Of a stretch of DNA of 6,466 nt, positions 5,741 through 6,466 are shown in pieces (position 1 is the first letter of the stretch; each line of letters begins with the position of its first letter). Source of the stretch: an uncultured Erysipelotrichaceae bacterium. Lineage in GTDB: Bacteria; Bacillota_I; Bacilli_A; Erysipelotrichales; Erysipelotrichaceae. The position numbers were made by a program, and so were the translations under genes. Under the pieces are notes generated by a model that saw nothing but the letters and a program-made list of their open reading frames with translations, ran no database searches and was not told the origin of the DNA. Location of the stretch: contig CAJKOS010000105.1 of assembly GCA_905201565.1 (NCBI GenBank), positions 1 to 6,466 of the forward strand. The letters run 5' to 3'.

Positions 5741-6445
5741 ATGTTTAAAAATGTGTACCCACGAGAAAAATACCTGAAGAAAATCAGACCATTCTATCAT
5801 TCCGATATCATAAAAGTCATTACAGGCATCAGAAGATGTGGCAAATCGTTCCTGTTAAAAGCAATTATGAATGAGCTGTTATCTCTAGGTACTACAGAAG
5901 AGCAAATCATCTATATTCCTCTGGACACCCGTAAATATAAGAATATCAAAACCCCTGAAGATCTCGAATCTAAAATTGAATCTATGCTCAGCAATGAGGA
6001 AAGCAATTACATTTTTATTGATGAAGTACAAAACGTACCAGGTTTTGAAAGTGTAATTCACGCTTATGCGGAAGAAGGGTTTTCTATATTTCTCACAGGA
6101 TCAAATTCATATTTGCTGAGTGATGAAATATCCACAAAATTAACTGGCAGATATCTGAATTTTGAAACATTCACCCTGGATTTTTCTGAGTATTTAGAGA
6201 TGAAAAAATACTTTGGGAAAACTATAAACCAGGATCTGTATCTGGAATTCGAAGAGTATATTTTGAATGGTGGATTTCCAAAAGCTTTGGAATTTGATGA
6301 CACCAATGCAAAGCAGACATATACAAGAGGCATTATTTCTGAAATCTTTGAAAAAGATGTTAAAACAAGGAAGAAAATAACAATCGTGATCGAAGAGATC
6401 AGCAGAAGCACTTTCTTCTTATCATGGAATCTGTTCTCAAAGTAA
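5741..6445 (+). pseudogene. AAA_14-type ATPase, truncated; C-terminal DUF4143 part lost
   Basis: The first 210 residues form a good AAA_14 ATPase domain: Walker A GIRRCGKS at 29-36, Walker B YIFIDEVQNV at 90-99, a sensor-like FLTGSNS at 117-123, LTGRY with a candidate arginine finger R137 at 134-138, and YILNGGFP at 173-180. Intact relatives are roughly 400 residues with a C-terminal DUF4143 domain; this frame stops at 234 residues (TAA 6443-6445). The break follows EKDVKTRKKI (204-213), where relatives normally continue with a KIRNRD-like segment. NRD is found in the -1 frame at 6382-6390, pointing to a small deletion near 6377-6382. The -1 frame stays open to the window end, but its later residues do not look like the family, so further rearrangement is likely. 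The role of such solitary ATPases is unknown. It is the only plus-strand gene here. An intact N-terminal product may still be made. Confidence 0.7.
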
Positions 6446-6466
6446 GTAGGCAGTGTCAGGGAATTG

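Noticed and set aside
1..6466. CRISPR array, tRNA, rRNA or complete insertion sequence
   Set aside because: No regularly spaced repeats, no RNA gene signature and no complete transposase gene with terminal repeats were seen.

Overview
The window is AT-rich DNA with purine-rich Shine-Dalgarno sites, TTG as well as ATG starts, a Lac-family PTS permease subunit and an RpiR-type regulator. This fits a low-GC Bacillota (Firmicutes) bacterium, probably a gut anaerobe. An Erysipelotrichia-like host is a guess from gene style only. The gene mix (a lone transporter subunit, two unrelated solitary AAA ATPases, a toxin-antitoxin pair, damaged ends on two genes) looks like an accessory region rather than a core operon.

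Layout. All genes except the last lie on the minus strand. At the left edge a gene begins at position 36 and runs out of the window (12 codons seen). Positions 235-2779 hold a probable two-gene unit read right to left: an archaeal-type ATPase with a C-terminal DUF234/nuclease-like domain (1370-2779), then a solitary PTS EIIC permease (235-1341) 28 bp downstream. Its promoter has an extended -10 and is overlapped by two tandem copies of the palindrome TCAANTATANTTGA, which look like operator sites. Positions 2973-3647 hold an RpiR-like HTH protein whose N-terminus and SIS domain look eroded. Positions 3719-4225 hold an unrecognised acidic protein with a likely TTG start.

Positions 4349-5286 are the clearest functional system: a Panacea/SocA-type (DUF4065) antitoxin followed, with a TAATG one-base overlap, by a 159-residue protein I do not recognise and propose as its toxin. 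A promoter (TAGACA-16-TATACT) and a G-rich ribosome site place the antitoxin start at 5286 rather than further upstream. Positions 5342-5650 carry no gene I can support, only short repeats and a possible gene remnant.

On the plus strand, a 13-bp perfect inverted repeat (5651-5663 / 5685-5697) precedes an AAA_14-type ATPase (5741-6445). That ATPase keeps its Walker motifs but loses its C-terminal half, probably through a frameshift near 6377-6390.

How the parts relate: the antitoxin and its partner are translationally coupled. The ATPase and EIIC are probably co-transcribed, but no functional link is known to me. The RpiR-like protein could be a relict regulator of a sugar locus that included the EIIC. 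The rest are separate cargo.
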